Shown in pieces: positions 6,315 to 6,551 of a stretch of 6,551 nucleotides of DNA. How positions within the stretch are numbered: position 1 is the stretch's first letter; each line of letters begins with the position of its first letter. Below the pieces are notes generated by a model, which saw nothing but the letters and a program-made list of their open reading frames with translations, did no database searches and was not told the DNA's origin. Both the position numbers and the translations under genes were made by a program. The stretch comes from an uncultured Treponema sp. (GTDB taxonomy: Bacteria > Spirochaetota > Spirochaetia > Treponematales > Treponemataceae). The DNA lies in assembly GCA_937885235.1 (NCBI GenBank), contig CAKZZK010000006.1:1-6551 (forward strand), in the 5' to 3' direction.

Positions 6315-6496
6315 GGACAAATTCTTTCCGAATGCCCTATATACATTATTCATACGGCATTCTTTTCATACATGTCTGCGACAAGAGGATAGACACCTCT
6401 ACGCCCCCACTCTGCAATCACAGATATGGCTTAGTAGAAGCTACTGTTTATCGAAGCTATAACGGAATACATTACAGCTTCCAAGCACCGTCAGCA

Positions 6497-6521
6497 TTTC
6501 CAAAAGCATCGCTTTTGGAAA
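6497..6521. repeat. Perfect 11-bp hairpin
   Basis: TTTCCAAAAGC and GCTTTTGGAAA flank a three-base loop (ATC). The stem is perfect and stable. Neither strand has a T-run after the stem: plus continues AAACAAC and minus continues TGCTGACGG. It is therefore not a canonical intrinsic terminator. It may be a transcript-end structure of a gene to the right, or a REP-like interspersed palindrome. Confidence 0.5.
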
Positions 6522-6551
6522 AACAACTTACAGTACTAAGTATGCGCCGGA

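Larger units (their letters stand above)
6262..6551. other. Non-coding leader/intergenic region of the sugar operon
   Basis: Upstream of the cupin I find no convincing gene on either strand. The stretch likely holds the promoter and leader of the leftward operon, but no good -35/-10 pair is visible; the closest is a lone TATTAT-like box on the minus strand about 20 bases before the ATG. It is rich in short inverted repeats. GAATGCC (6330-6336) pairs with GGCATTC (6356-6362). GCG-AGAGG pairs with CCTCT-CGC across 6378-6404. The palindromes at 6290-6314 and the hairpin at 6497-6521 are listed separately. This density hints at a structured 5' leader, though I match it to no known riboswitch. Minus-strand codons before TAG 6441-6443 could be a gene remnant but are too short to call. 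Confidence 0.4.

Noticed and set aside
6276..6353. Minus-strand 25-codon ORF (MNNVYRAFGKNLSFAQMQRC onward) ending 14 bases before the cupin ATG, a possible leader peptide
   Set aside because: No Shine-Dalgarno site, no run of regulatory codons, and no attenuator-like terminator between it and the cupin. It is noted only because of its position.
6332..6551. Plus-strand frame open from ATG 6332 to the window end (73 codons)
   Set aside because: No ribosome-binding site at a usable distance, and the peptide (MPYIHYSYGILFIH onward) has no protein-like pattern. It also crosses the 11-bp hairpin.

Overview
The window is bacterial. Genes use the standard code, sit close together, and several have Shine-Dalgarno sites. 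The sequence does not let me name the lineage. GDP-mannose-to-fucose conversion plus a dedicated glycosyltransferase fits a surface-glycan or glycoprotein locus, but no flagellin, S-layer, capsule-export or other marker gene is present to say which glycan is made.

Layout, right to left, because almost everything is on the minus strand. The right edge (about 6262-6551) is a 290-base stretch with no convincing gene. It holds several short palindromes and an 11-bp perfect hairpin, and is the probable leader and promoter region. A five-gene block then runs leftward: a small metal-site cupin (5887-6261), GDP-mannose 4,6-dehydratase gmd (4807-5883), GDP-L-fucose synthase fcl (3832-4797), an 841-residue two-module glycosyltransferase (1304-3829), and a 110-residue helical protein with an internal 14-residue repeat (938-1270). 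Gaps are 3, 9, 2 and 33 bases, so co-transcription is very likely. Gmd and Fcl together would convert GDP-D-mannose to GDP-L-fucose. The large protein is the obvious candidate to transfer that or a related sugar. The cupin may isomerise or epimerise a 4-keto sugar intermediate.

Left of the block (about 208-1000) the DNA becomes clearly AT-rich. Sampled G+C is 27-30%, against roughly 40-50% in the sugar genes. This part holds a possible 47-codon ORF, an inverted repeat over the end of the 110-residue gene, and a helical protein gene (68-763) distantly reminiscent of MgtE-N/FliG-type repeats. That gene runs past a likely ancestral stop and into the antisense of another gene. The far left (1-207) is the 3' end of a plus-strand gene of unknown function, converging on it.

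The most interesting points are the second module of the glycosyltransferase, whose expected acidic DxD position reads N-T-N, the stand-alone cupin with a complete metal site beside gmd/fcl, the apparently frameshifted tail of the 68-763 gene, and the compositional break near position 1000. I did not find a wholly new system.
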